Assembly (NCBI GenBank): GCA_009829735.1
Contig: CM020619.1
Coordinates: forward strand, 22,469,554 to 22,533,553
Length of the DNA: 64,000 bases
Origin: Pyropia yezoensis
Lineage: Eukaryota; Rhodophyta; Bangiophyceae; Bangiales; Bangiaceae
Direction of reading: 5' to 3'
This document shows positions 42,250-54,141 of this stretch, in pieces. Under the pieces are notes generated by a model. That model had not been told where the DNA came from and searched no databases. It saw only the letters and a program-made list of their open reading frames with translations. The translations under genes were made by a program, and so were the position numbers. The stretch's first letter is position 1; each line of letters opens with the position of its first letter.

Positions 42250-43130
42250 TCTCGGATTGCCTACAACGTGCTGCGGCGCTGCTGTCAAGAGCGCCAATGC
42301 TCGCAAATTGGTGTCGAGGTCGGGGCCAACAAGGGGACAGTGATCTCGGTCTTCTCCTGCTTCCGCCGCGTAGAGTTGTTGATTCCCCCAACCCGAGAGC
42401 CCCCCAGCGTAGCCCGACGTCCTGGACCGCTCCCTGCTTGGCCTGCATGGTGCAGAAGATCGACGACCTTGCCATGCCATACATCATGCACGATGAACGT
42501 GGCGAAGGTCACATCGGACTGTCACACGCTGCGCACGTGTTGCTCTTTCACCGTGCTTCACGCGCCGCGGGCGCAGTGTGATCGATGCTTGCGCGACGCC
42601 TTCCCACGCAGCTGGAAACAACCAAGAGCCGCTCCAAAAGACCGAAATGTGTCAGGCCCAGCGAACAGCGTGAGGGAAGGTGTCTCGATATCATGTGTGC
42701 GAAAGAGCTATTCTCTCTGGTGCAGTTTGTCTATTGCCCGCTTCCGTGCGCTCGTCGCGGCTCGCTGTGGCATCCCTCGATGACTCTGCCATGATTAGTA
42801 AAGTAAGTACTCGACTCTGTCGGGCGGCTCTTCCGCCGGGGCACCGACTCCGTGTGGACAGACGGCGGCTGCATCTTCTCCCTGAGATCAGTCTTACGGG
42901 GTCTCTTACATCGACATCCTCCCTGGACTTGGCTCTACCAAGAACGTGGTGCCACAAGAGGACTTGGCGCCCTTCCAAGACGCCGGTAGCTCCCGTGCCT
43001 CTCAGAGAAATTTGAAACTCTGGGTGATGCATTGGGTCGAGCAGGGCCCCGACTCATTGGTCATAGGCTCCACCTGGGCCCATCTGGAGCTGCGGCCATC
43101 TCAGCGCAGGGTCATCCGAAGAAGACGTCG
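42250..43130 (+). pseudogene. Tc1/mariner-like transposase fragment (HTH plus C-terminal DDE part)
   Basis: The plus strand starts with a helix-turn-helix: 'AYNVLRRCCQERQCSQIG' followed by 'VEVGANKGTVISVF', the usual N-terminal DNA-binding part. After about 550 bases with stops, the end of the catalytic domain appears at about 42895-43100: 'YIDILPGLGSTKNVVPQED', 'LAPFQDAGSSRASQRN', 'LKLWVMHWVEQGPDS' and 'WAHLELRP'. These match the Tc1 order YIxIL..QQDxAPCHxA..W..QSPDxNPIExxWxxLK. The middle with the first Asp is missing on this strand; a matching middle piece lies inverted just upstream. Stops and changed residues show that it is dead. Confidence 0.65.
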
Positions 43131-43139
43131 GTCTTCGTT

Positions 43140-45371
43140 GAGGCGTCGCAGAACAAGCGACACGCAACCCTGGACGTCCACTTCAGACAGCTTGCGGGCG
43201 CTAGCAGAAAGAAACCCGTCGCTGACATCAAATTCGACTGTTGGAGGACGCGCCACTGCGCCATGCGGCTGTTCAGCTGACCGCTTGTCGACTGACAGTC
43301 AACTCCTTCTGCCCGGGCCATGTATGACAAAGAGAGTTCTTGTGACTTGGAGCGCGGAACCGGAATCCGCTTACTCAGACCAGCATCCTTCAAACCACTG
43401 CTGATGCCAGACAGACTGACGCGTAGCCTTGTGTGAAGTGCTCTTTGTTCCTGTGGGCAATGTTGGCTGATCATGGTCGGTCGTCGTATAAAAGCAAGAT
43501 GAAAGACAATCGGCGGCACTGACCAACGCATGATACAGGTTCTTCACGCGCTTTGCCGAACCACAGTTACGGAACATAAGTCGTGAAGGCTGGTTCGGAT
43601 GATAGCAGCAGCTCAGAGATGATGCTTGTCTACTGAGATGAATGGATTGATGCACTGTAGGCCTCTGTTCACGATGTGTGCTCAAAGCACCACGTCACGC
43701 GCCCATTATTACATGCACATTTGGGAACGTTGCCATGCCCACGGAATGGTACAGAACCCCATACAGTCCTTCGCGAAGCACGTGCGCACAGTCGACGATG
43801 TGTGCCCGTTTGATATTCATCAGAAGTGCTCCCATACAGTCTCAGCAACGATCATGATGGTTCAGCAGGTGCTATCGCTGCCTGGACAGCCCAGTGTGGC
43901 GCATCAGCACTGGCTGTTGTCAGAAATGGTATCAGCGACGGAAGAGGACGACAGCACTGGGCCACCTCTGTTTCTGTTCGCTCTCATCTGAAGGTTTCAG
44001 AGCTCAGATAGCGCAGCAGCTCGCACCATGGCCGGTGAGTCAATCGTGATGGACTAGCAACTGCGCCCGAGAGCCTGGTGATGCCGTACTGTTCGCCATA
44101 GAGCCTCATGTTCGACGCGCGCACGAAGTGCATGTGCTTTCCAGTGTTGTTTTGTTCTACCTCATCTGGATCAGGCAGGCATTTGGGGACTGTGCAGGAC
44201 ACGCAGATACGACGGGCCTGCACAAAGATGGAAACGACGCTGTCGCTTTCAGGACCATCTGGTGTCCCGGCCACCACGGCGTTGATCACGAATGGCCCCC
44301 TATGCAGCTTGCAAAGGCTCTCTTTTCCGAAGGTGGGCAATACTTGGCGTCCCCGCACGCTCTGAGCCTCTTGCGCAAGTGCTGCATCACCCCCGTGCAC
44401 CTGCCCCTGCTCCCCCACTGGAAGAGAGAGAACCCTGTCAAGGCTGCCCTCTGCCAAGGGCGTCGCGCCAGAGTGGTGCAATGCCAGGAGGCGGACGTGC
44501 ACGGCGGCGTGCTCGTGGTTATCAGCACGGTCGTGGGGTCATGTGCGGACTAAGCTACGACCTTGCTTCTGTTCGGGAGATCAATTTCATGCACCGCGTG
44601 CTGTTCATCGCGAGCAGCTGCATGGTGAGCGCCACTTTCGGCCAACGGCCCCTAAGGGCTTCCCTGCGTGTCACTCGGACACACACCAACTGGCAATACT
44701 TCGGCCCTTCCGGCCAATCTCCGCTGCGCGTCGTGGGCTTCACGCACTGGTCCTGATGCGAATGGGCGGTCGGACCAGCATGGTCGCTGATCTGCCTCTG
44801 CACCAGCATGCTGCAGACCGACTGGATGGCTGCGCCGGTCGTTTGGGCACACAAGCAAGCCACACAGCACTCACATCATCAGCCCAATGGGTTCCACCCG
44901 ATTTGGTTCCTACCTCGAACGCGTGAGTCTCAGGCCCCGACAGCCACGAGTGTGTTACGTGCGCGCCGGAGATGCGCCGTTCGCGTCATATACGAATCAC
45001 GACCGTGAGGACGACGACAAATTAAAAGCTTCAGGCCGAGCGCAGGACAAAGATTGGTGTGAACGGGGGCCCACGTAACATGCCAGGTGCGACCTCCCTC
45101 CCAAAATCTCCACTTACCGAGTGAGCTCAACAACCGTCCAGTTGCCGCACCCAGTCGTGCCCAGCTCCAGCAAGAGAGTCCACCAGCACCAAAGCCACAT
45201 CCGCGGATACGGGGCTGCGGGTGCACCCCGGCGTCCTCGTGCTCGTCGTGCACGCGCCTGACCATCCAAACCCAGAGGGTGGGCTACTTCCCGCTACCCC
45301 GTCAGGCCGAAGGTGCCCCACCGGACGCTGGTCGTCGCGACGAGGACGTCGCAGGTGGGGACAAGAGCGCA
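43140..45371. other. No recognisable gene
   Basis: Frames of 100-170 codons exist on both strands (for example 43984-44502 on minus and 44128-44553 on plus), but none shows a motif I know. Probably further transposon debris. The last part is the 3' flank of the Su(z)12 gene. Confidence 0.45.
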
Positions 45372-48300
45372 TCAGCGGGCCGCTCTTGGTCCACTGACAG
45401 TAGGTAGGGGCAGTCGCGCCGGAGGACCAGCGATGACGACCATGTCGCCAGTTTCCCCGCTCGCAGCGGATACCAAGCGGCGCGGGGAGCCAGCACCACC
45501 ACTCGCCGATATGGCTGCTGCCGCTGGTGCCACGGAGGTGCTCACTGGGGCGGTGCTCCACCCGTCCACACGCTGCCGCTTAACCCGCGCTGCCTCAGCT
45601 GCGTCCATGTCCGTCGGCTCGACAGCAAACACGCCGATGCTGGCCGAGGGAGAGCGCACGGGGGCATCCGCGCAGACCACCACACGAGGCGTCAGCTGTT
45701 GACTCCAAGGATCGACACGTTTCAGTTCACCCCCAGCGACACGGATCACTGCGCCCTTCCTCGTCAGGGTCCGCGAGGCGGACACATCGGGCGCCATCGA
45801 CAGCGCGCCATTGGATGCGACCGCACGAGCCGAGGCGGGGTCCACCAGGTCGCAGTCGGCGCCCCCATAAGACTTCCGACCAACGTTGACAGCGGCCCCC
45901 TCGTGAGGTAACAAGTGCTTCGGTGTCCCGATAGGACGGACGGCGGAGCCGTCCGTCACCTCGACGATGCGGAGCGGCGCAACCGAGCGGTGGGTGGGGG
46001 GCAACACAGCCGTCGCTACAGACCTCCTTGCGCCCCCGCCGGCGGAGGGAGAGAGAGCCGCAGCCCCCAGGAACGAGGCGGGTAGGGCAGGGGGGGCTGA
46101 CACCGCCGCATGCGACAGAGGAGGTCCCGCAGCACGGCGCCCAGGTGAAGAGCCCCCGCTCCGGGCGCCAGCGATCGCGAGTGGCAAGCCCCTGCCGCTG
46201 CCGACGCGAGATACAACCGGCAAGCCACCGCCACAGTCGCCCCCCGTCACTGCTGGCAAGATGCCACAAGCCATGCCTCCCATCTCTGTGGGCAAGCTGC
46301 CCCCGGACTTGGTCGGCACGCGGCCGGAGGGCGTCGACGTGGTGCCGTCCACCGGACCAGACCCCTTCTCCGCGCCCCCCCCCCCACCACCACCTTCGGG
46401 CGGCTCCCGGTACGCACGAGCCACCGCCAGTAGGCCCGCACAGTCCAGCACACCCAGCGCGTACAGCTCGTGGAGGTGGGAGAGGACAAGTCCCCACATG
46501 GACAGGCGTTCAAGCAGCGCCCGGTGCGTGCGCATGAAAGACACCAGCGCCAACCGCATGTGCAGGTCGCCGTACACGCCAAAGCCCGTAGCCGAAGGGC
46601 GGATAAACGAATTCCACAGACGCATGTAGTAAACCTCCCGGACAGTGACGTCCGACACATCCAGCATCCGATCCGTGTCTAGCCGCTCCAGCCAACGAAC
46701 GTCAGACATATCGTAGAGGTCGCCGTGCAGGGCCTCCGCCTCGGTCATAGGGATGTTAAGGCCTGCGCGGTACAAGCGCACATTGCCAAGACCGGCGGGC
46801 GGAGTCCGCTTGCGCTTGCCACGGATGGCAACAGCAGCAGCACCGGCCGCCAGCTTGTCGGATGCCGCCGCCGGCAACATGCCGCCGTCGTTGCAGTTCC
46901 GATAGCGCGCGCGTGCATCGCGAGCGCCATCAGCAGGCGACGGGGGAGACAGAAGAGATGCGGGGGACAAGTGATCCACAGCCACGGCACGCGTCTGGCT
47001 GCTTCGCCGGGGCCGACGAAAAGTTCGGCGCTGAGCTTCACGATTGGCGGCACAATCCCCACTAGCTCCCCCGCCCGCAACCTCTGGAGGATCCTGACGG
47101 CGAGAGAAAAAGTAATTCGCTGGGGACACAGTTGGATGCCCATCACGTAGCGTCACCAGCAGCGACGCACGGAAGAGCAGTGGCGGGCGCGGAGCGCCCT
47201 TCCCCTTGGTGAGGGACGGCTCGCCATCTCCACGGCCGGGACGGGTAAAACTGTGACTCTCCACCTCCACTCGCACACGAACATGCTCCACGTCCATGTG
47301 TGCAAGCACGGCGTTGAGCGCGGTGACTGCCGATTCAGCTCCACCCGTCCGCGGAACCACCACATTGCACACCGGGCAAGCAAGGTCACGGCGGTGGTTC
47401 TTGAGAAGGTCCACCCCCTTCTTAGTGGTTGCCCGCACGTCCACACGCACGGCCATGGACGAGATTGGGTGGCGGGACAGACGCCACATGCGCTGCGACG
47501 GCAGCTCCCCATTTCGGCGCGGTGTAGATTCGTCCTTGACCGCCACACCGGCGCCGTCCGACAACCCTCGCACGAGCGGCCAGGTAATGTACGGCGTCTT
47601 CCACACCACCCGCGCAACAACCACAAGGGCCCCTAGCCGCCTCTCCGACGCTGACACCAGCCGACGACCGCCGGCGACACCACCAGCCGGCTGGTCATCA
47701 TCGCGCAACCGCCGCAATGTCAGCCGCACGATGCCCTCGAGCCGGTGGTACGGTCCAACTCGTTGGTGCCGCTGCCGCCGCAGTATCAGACGAGTGGGCG
47801 CATAGCCCCTTGCGGATACCCGCAGGACGACAGGACTGTCGGCATTCAAGGAGGCCCTCGTCGGCGTCTCCTCGACCGGCGATGGCTCCGCCATCAACTG
47901 GCACCACGCGTCAAAGTCGTCCAGCGCGCACGACAGGTCAAGGCCGGTCGCAGGACGCGTGACTGAGGCCGAGGGGTCGCCCGACGACGAGGGCGCCGAC
48001 ACCACCGCCGTCGCGGCGCTCCCGCTGTTGAGGCGCGCCAGCCGAGGCCCGCCGAGCGCCGCGGCGTGTTCCATCACCGGCAGCTTCCCTGTCACGGCTG
48101 GGGCATGAGGGCCATCAGGGGGCGTACTTCGCCCCTGCTGTCCCGTTGCACCTGCATCTACCTTGGCCGATACCCGCAGCGGCAACAGCCGCCCGTCGGG
48201 GCCAAGTGGCAAGCCATTGCCCTCGGCAGGCGCCGAGCCGGCCGCACCCGCGACGCTCGCAAAGCCCCCACCTCGACTCTTCTCCGCCGCAATGCCCACG

Positions 48301-48605
48301 ATGGTCGACCGCACTCGCTGCCCGGAAGAACGCAAAATGGACGCCGACAGCCCGTCGACAGTGGCCGTTGCCGACTCGACGTACATCAATGAGACGGCGA
48401 CGGACGACGGAGGTGGTGGGGGTAGCCACCGCCCCTCGGCTGTAGATCGAAGCTTCCCGTGCGCGCGGCGGAGAAACGGGGGAGGACGCGCGGCCAAGCC
48501 GCGCGTTATCTCCAGGGCTTCATGAAGGCCGTAATAGGCGAAGTCGGGGTCGGGCTCCGCCATGTCGTCGAGGGACGCGCTGGTGGAAGCATTGCGCGGT
48601 CGCAT
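45372..48605 (-). CDS. Su(z)12-type Polycomb protein (zinc finger plus VEFS box)
   Basis: Core subunit type of Polycomb repressive complex 2, which methylates H3K27 (family knowledge). ATG 48605 (MRPRNASTSASL) opens 1077 residues without introns. Near the start 'YGLHEALEITRGLAARPPP' and 'FLRRAHGKLRS' match the N-terminal region of EMF2/Su(z)12 proteins. A zinc finger lies at about residues 406-440: 'CPVC', 22 residues, then 'HMDVEH', a longer loop than the classical 12. The VEFS box is at about 630-722: 'LYDMSDVRWLERLDTDRML', 'VREVYYMRLWNSFIRP', 'RLALVSFMRTHRALLERL' and 'SHLHELYALGVLD'. After it come about 350 Ser/Ala/Gly/Pro-rich residues not typical of the family. The frame upstream of 48605 is open, but lacks family features. 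Its presence implies PRC2 in this organism. Confidence 0.88.
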   Translation of the reverse strand: MRPRNASTSASLDDMAEPDPDFAYYGLHEALEITRGLAARPPPFLRRAHGKLRSTAEGRWLPPPPPSSVAVSLMYVESATATVDGLSASILRSSGQRVRSTIVGIAAEKSRGGGFASVAGAAGSAPAEGNGLPLGPDGRLLPLRVSAKVDAGATGQQGRSTPPDGPHAPAVTGKLPVMEHAAALGGPRLARLNSGSAATAVVSAPSSSGDPSASVTRPATGLDLSCALDDFDAWCQLMAEPSPVEETPTRASLNADSPVVLRVSARGYAPTRLILRRQRHQRVGPYHRLEGIVRLTLRRLRDDDQPAGGVAGGRRLVSASERRLGALVVVARVVWKTPYITWPLVRGLSDGAGVAVKDESTPRRNGELPSQRMWRLSRHPISSMAVRVDVRATTKKGVDLLKNHRRDLACPVCNVVVPRTGGAESAVTALNAVLAHMDVEHVRVRVEVESHSFTRPGRGDGEPSLTKGKGAPRPPLLFRASLLVTLRDGHPTVSPANYFFSRRQDPPEVAGGGASGDCAANREAQRRTFRRPRRSSQTRAVAVDHLSPASLLSPPSPADGARDARARYRNCNDGGMLPAAASDKLAAGAAAVAIRGKRKRTPPAGLGNVRLYRAGLNIPMTEAEALHGDLYDMSDVRWLERLDTDRMLDVSDVTVREVYYMRLWNSFIRPSATGFGVYGDLHMRLALVSFMRTHRALLERLSMWGLVLSHLHELYALGVLDCAGLLAVARAYREPPEGGGGGGGAEKGSGPVDGTTSTPSGRVPTKSGGSLPTEMGGMACGILPAVTGGDCGGGLPVVSRVGSGRGLPLAIAGARSGGSSPGRRAAGPPLSHAAVSAPPALPASFLGAAALSPSAGGGARRSVATAVLPPTHRSVAPLRIVEVTDGSAVRPIGTPKHLLPHEGAAVNVGRKSYGGADCDLVDPASARAVASNGALSMAPDVSASRTLTRKGAVIRVAGGELKRVDPWSQQLTPRVVVCADAPVRSPSASIGVFAVEPTDMDAAEAARVKRQRVDGWSTAPVSTSVAPAAAAISASGGAGSPRRLVSAASGETGDMVVIAGPPARLPLPTVSGPRAAR

Positions 48606-50640
48606 GATTGACCCCCTGGCAACGCCGCAGCGGCGGCGGCCGTGGGATTCCAGAGTCCCAGACAGGGTGGCAGTCGATGGGAGCGGGGGGCGGCAAAATA
48701 GCCGCTTGTAGCAACAGGCGAGAAAGAACAGCAACGCGGATCTAAAAGAGTCCGAAACCGCGGCGTTATCGCAGTCGTAGTGCTCGACAAGGCTGAAGAA
48801 AAATGCCGTATGACGGCCGATGGGCGGGGCACAGGACGGGGGCGGGGGGGAACGAACAGCCGCAGTCGACTTGCAGGGGTGGTGTAGAAGACAGCAGTGA
48901 ACAGGCACAAACCGAAGGACGGCGGCCCAGCGGCGTGCGGCGACGGCGGCGCGCGGCCGTCGGCCGCCCACCCGTGGGGCGCCAGACTGTAGAAGCTAGC
49001 CCAGCGCCGGCGAGGCACGACCCGTCCGCGCCGGGACGAGCGCACCGCTCACGGCCAAGACCGTCTGCCCCCAGCGCCCCCGAGCCACACCCCTCGCACG
49101 GGCCCGAACAGGGCCGCAGGCATCATGGCGCAGCAAACAGGGAAGGGGGGGGGGGCTAGAACGCACACGCGATCGGGCCGGCCCAGTCCTCGGAGAAATC
49201 GGCGGGGATTTGAGCCAGACTACGTCGTGATGGCGCTCACGCACGCTGTGAAAGGGGGGGAGAGGGGTTCGGGCCCGATTGCGAGGTGGGAGCGTCGGCC
49301 ACGCGGCCGCCAGTGCTGCAGGCCCCCGCGTGTGAGGTGGTGCAGGCAGGGGTGGTGTCTCCTTTCGTGGGTGGCGACGAACGAGCCGCGAGCCACGACT
49401 CGGGGAAGGGGTGCGCTCACGTGGCGTCTCGTGGGGCGTCCACACGCACGTAAAAGGGGAGCGGGAGTTGACCGTCGCATCGCGGCCAACTGGTGGACCG
49501 CGGTCCACTCACGAACGCAAAAGCGATGAGCTGCTGCCGCCAGTGTCCACTATATCTCCCGAGAGTGGGGCGCGCACTGGTGGCGGTGTTGCTCATGAAG
49601 GTGAGGCTGGGTCTTTAGGAGAGAAGAGAGAATAAATGTGTTCACAGGTGTAAGAGAGAAAAAAAGCCAAAAAAATAATGCAAGAGAGCAACACGGCACT
49701 TGCTCTGCCACATGAGACATGCTTCGACTGCACCGGCAGCATTGCCGACGCAGAGAATGCGTCTACTGTGACAACGCGTTCAGGAGGGGCCATGAGAACA
49801 GCTATTTACAGATGCGACGCTTGCACTAACTGATGCATGATGTTCTTATCGTTCTCGTCCGGCAGGGAAAAAATAGAACGCACATGGCGTAGTGACGTGG
49901 TTCCCAACCATCTGGTGGTGGTCGTACACATCATGACTCCAAACGACTACAAAATATTCGGCGGCGCAAAAGCATATTCAACAACCAATCGTGTCACTCC
50001 ACGTTTCAGAATGAAAGAACGAATTGGGATTATCTTCACAGTAGCTGTCAAAACTGATGTATGAAAGCACTCGACATGAGGCGAAAAACGAATCTACGCG
50101 CGTGCTCGACAAGAACAACAGTCGAGACGGTCGTCAAGTCGCAGAAGGAGCACTCGGCGAGAATCCCGGTCCACATCGGCCGCTTGAGATCCTTTTCTGA
50201 CACAAGGACATCGAATGCAGAGGCACTCTATACGGTTCAGCGACAATGCGTCAACACTTTCCGTACTGGGCATCTGTGTCCCCTACAGCGCTCTGTTCTC
50301 TTTAGTTCATGAAATCTAACGTGTGCTCTGCAGCCACCTGCGAGCCGGATGCGGCTGAGCAGTGAAACAAGTGAACATTGCTAAAAACCATACGGCAACA
50401 GTGACGAGACCTGATGGGTCGTCAATGAGGTCCGTTCTCGAACAGAACAACACGGCTGTCTCGCTCGATCGTGGTTAAAACATGTTCGAGGAGAAGCAAC
50501 TCGGTTACAGTTGATGCAAAACCGAGCTGCGCGCTCCCTTAGACTCTGACAAGTGGCATTAAAATCATGGAAATAACGGGAAATATATTACAAGATTCAT
50601 TGAACTATAGTGATATTTTGAAGCGTGACATTTCATTACT
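48606..50640. other. 5' flank of Su(z)12 and geneless stretch
   Basis: 48606-49600 is GC-rich with no domain on either strand. From about 49600 GC falls and frames become short. Nothing recognised in 49800-50640. Bases 48606-49000 presumably hold the Su(z)12 promoter and leader. Confidence 0.45.
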
Positions 50641-50644
50641 GAAG

Positions 50645-51090
50645 CAGTTTTTCGAATTTTGTCCCATGGGGGCAAGAGCAAGAGCAAGTGTACAAGAGCA
50701 AGGGCCAATCGCATGCTGGCAGCAGAGGGCTTTCCAATGGCGTGCTGCAACACGTTTGTCGGGAGAACCTGATGATTGGCTATGGCCACAACTGCTCTCG
50801 CAAAGAACGCTGGTTGGTCAAAACACTCTTGTTTTTTCATCGGATCTCGCCGGCTGGCCCTTTATCTCGGGTCATCTCTGTCAAGAACAGTCCGAAGCGC
50901 TCAGCCGGTGCTTGTTCTGCCCTCAAAGTGGTCAGAAATCTCGGGAGAATCCCCGATCACACTGTTCGTACATCAACGGATCCTCATACAGAGCAGTCAT
51001 TGGCCAGAGAGGCAGCATCTGAGTCATATCATCGGTCAAGCACAGTTTTCTCTGGCTCTTGTCCACATGGGACAAAATTGGGAGAACTGC
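50645..51090. repeat. Dispersed repeat, copy 2
   Basis: Same orientation as copy 1 at 38080-38545 and alignable throughout. The plus frame that is open in copy 1 is open here too (starts near 50688), and about half of the residues are shared. Boundaries are where alignment fades; no target-site duplication was identified. Confidence 0.8.
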
Positions 51091-51219
51091 AATAATTCAG
51101 ACAGAGCCGCGGTGCGGTTCGCAACGCTCAGTAAAGCACTTGAAATGAAACGTTCGTGCGCGCCATGCGTACTTTATCTTCGCCCCTTCCGAGACTGCCG
51201 TCCAGCGATACGAGAAGCA

Positions 51220-51992
51220 CTACAGGCGACTTCCCAAAACGCCGAACACCTGTCGTGCGCATATGTTCTGCCGCGGGCGTTCTTTGCGAACAAGGTGACT
51301 TGCTGCTTTCAGGGCTGCCTCCGGCAGCTCCTTTGACTTAGGGCTCGGTGCGGGAGCGCGGTGACCATTGCTTGTCGCTTGACACATCAAGGGGGCATGG
51401 CCACCTGTTGCGGGCACGCCTTGGACTCTGGCCGGGCGTCCACGAAAGCGGCTGCCCACTGTAAGCGGGCGCCGTAAGCAAGATCTGATCCGAGACAATG
51501 GAGATCCCCAACTTTCAATGGGCCACATTTCATCGAAAAACTGGTCTAACTTCATGCAACAAAGTATCCGTGCCAGTGCATTACATTTGCCGATTTCTTC
51601 TAGACTGATGTTCGAGTTGGCAAACACGTGGCTGATGATCGTCAGGACTAATCCCAGGGGTGCACTGAAACGGTCTTGCTCAAGTTTCCTTCCGCGCTCG
51701 ACGAACGCTGCGACATGAGCTGCTATGTACAAGGCTGCGTGACAGAAGGTCACCTTTCCGGTGCTCACTGCCAGCGCGTAAACTGATCTTAACTGAGAAA
51801 CACGAGAGAACGCGGCTTGCTGACGAGGGACATAAGTTGGCCGAGGATGCTCGTCAGACCCGCTTGGCACTTGGTCGCCGTCGAATCGAATCTTCCAATC
51901 CGGAAATTGTTCGGTGACACGTTAAATTTCATGTTCAAGTGTGGCAGTCCACGCTGCGTCAGTTCAATGAAGTTCTTAATCTTGAGGGCCAC
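51220..51992 (-). CDS. Unassigned coding-like region with one frame change
   Basis: Minus frame 51992-51789 (contains 'IKNFIELTQRGLPHLNMKFN' and 'RFDSTATKCQAGLTS') is followed, overlapping, by a frame from 51870 to 51220. The second frame includes a helical stretch 'YALAVSTGKVTFCHAAL', 'YIAAHVAAFVERGRKLEQD', 'VLTIISHVFANSNISLEE' and 'NALARILCCMKLDQFFDEM'. Residue mix and helix periodicity look like real protein, unlike most frames nearby. I do not recognise the family. Setting between transposon repeats suggests a transposon gene or a relic; a host gene is possible. Confidence 0.3.
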
Positions 51993-54130
51993 GCTTGGGG
52001 GGCGAAAGCTTCGGGAGCCAAGTCTTCACCAACAGTATCCGACAGCTGTGGGTCATGTTGAGCCAGGATGTTTACTTCAAGGAACTATAAGCATAAGTCC
52101 TCGTCTTATCGGACCGGTTTCATGCCTAGTATGCGATTGACTTTCCACTTCTTTGCTTATCGTGCTTTCTTCTTCATCCTCTGGGCCCATGTCTTGGTGC
52201 ACCAGGACTGAAGCACATCAGCTATCATTAGACGCGGTAGCGTCAGCGACAGAGGCAGCGGTGAGGCCTTCGGCCCGTCCCTGGCTCCATTCTACTCCTC
52301 CCCCCCGCCGGCAGTCACGCGTCTGCGCTGAGTGCAATGGAGGCGGAAGGCCCGTCTCTTGTGAGTAAGCTGATACGATCTACTGGCATGTAAGGTCTTC
52401 AAACTACGCAGACTTGGATGTTGCTATCCCTGGGCTCTTTGTTTGCTCGGTGATGTCCTTGGTTTTTGACACTACCTATCCTACCTCGTGGTCCTTTCCC
52501 GCGTAAGTTTTTTGCTGCACTGCCGTACTTCTACCGAATGGCAAATGGACCCGCCGAGGATCGACACCGTCTATTTACAAGCTACGGAGTGACCGGAAGA
52601 CAGAATGACAAAAATAGAAGTCTCAAGCGGATTGCAACTCACCGATGGCAGGAACCATCACAGATGACACACCTCGATCTCACGTCACGAAGCTGTCAGG
52701 GATGACTGGTAGTCACATTCTGGGGAGATTTCAGGAGAGAGCGCAGACTGCCTTCTTTTCCTTCCTCAGAGAGCAGCAAGGCAGCTACTACGCAGCATCC
52801 ATGGGAAGCAGCTGCCAAGCTAACACGACCTTATATGTACCCTGGAATAGTTTGGGAAAACAAATGATAATCTTGTCGCAACATGATAAACTGAATAGCT
52901 CTTTCGTCTCTGCTTCATCCATGTCAGCATGGGCAGTCTCCACCAAACGCACAGCCCAGGTGCGCAATTCTTCGCCAGTACTTGGCTCTGGGCTTCCATG
53001 CTTATAAGAACAAGCAGAGAGTCTGACTTTCTTCTGAACAGTCTCTAAAGCCTCGTGACAAACAGTGACTCGTACCTTGCTCTATAAAGCGACAGTGATG
53101 CACATAAGCTTTTCTTTGAGGGCGTGCTCGTATCTGTCTTTGCGCTTGTTTGCTGCACCGTATGCATCTCACCCTGTACTGCCGTTGAACGCGTTTGATT
53201 CGGCTTCCTTTGGGTTCAAAGCGCCACTCAACGTCCTGCCCCTGCCCAGCGGGCTTGAAATTGAGCGCGAGCGCGACGAAATCTCACGGCGAAGTATCCG
53301 GAGGTCAGCCGGTCGACCGGCACTCGGGGCCATTTTCGATGATGTACCAGTCAGAGTCCATGTGGGCAATGCACTGCGGTGCAATTCATGATGCTAACGC
53401 ATTGCACACAGCTATTTTCTGAAGAATGCTCTCACCACTGAGACAATACACGCTTTTCGAACAGTTCTCCACCTCACGAGTAGATGTGGTACCTGTCAGA
53501 GCGGAGAATTACCGAGGTCGTATTTTACCCGTCCTGACGGGTCAGTGCTGAAACGGGATGACGGCAGGAAGATTGCGGTGCTGACAGCATAGGCTACTTT
53601 ATGAAAGCACACGGGCAAAGACGCCGCGCCGACGACCACGCCCTTGTGGTCTGCCACCCGTGAGCACACCACCTCCCCCGCGCATATGTACCACCTCCCC
53701 GCTCGCAGAGAGCGTGCGCAAACAGCGTTCCCCCGTGTGATCAATCTTCTCTGCGCCGCCCCCCCTGCATCCCCACCTCCCTCCCCCCTCACCCTTGTCT
53801 TCCCGTCTCCTGGCTACCACCAAGGCGGTTAATGCCGGTAGGCCGGGCTGCGGCGCGACGACGCCGGCGAGTCAACAGCAGCAGGGACGGTGTCCGCACC
53901 CGGTTGCACGTTGCCATGGGGGGTGCCCTCGACAGGGGTATTAGGGACAAAAATAAAAAGGAGGTGGGGTGGCGGCTCACCGGGGGGACGGATGTGGGCA
54001 GGCGCAGCGCAGCACAGCGGAAGAACGCCGGTCGATCGCATCTAAGGCGATGTGACAGGCAAAGGGGCTCTGATGGGCTGTTCCTGTAGGATTTTTGGGG
54101 GCCCGAGGTGGGCAACAGAAGCGCACACTC
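51993..54130. other. No recognisable gene
   Basis: Short frames on both strands, for example 52645-53007 (+) and 53065-53391 (+), without motifs. GC is intermediate. A pyrimidine-rich patch lies at about 53755-53815. Confidence 0.45.
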
Positions 54131-54141
54131 GAGTGCACGTG

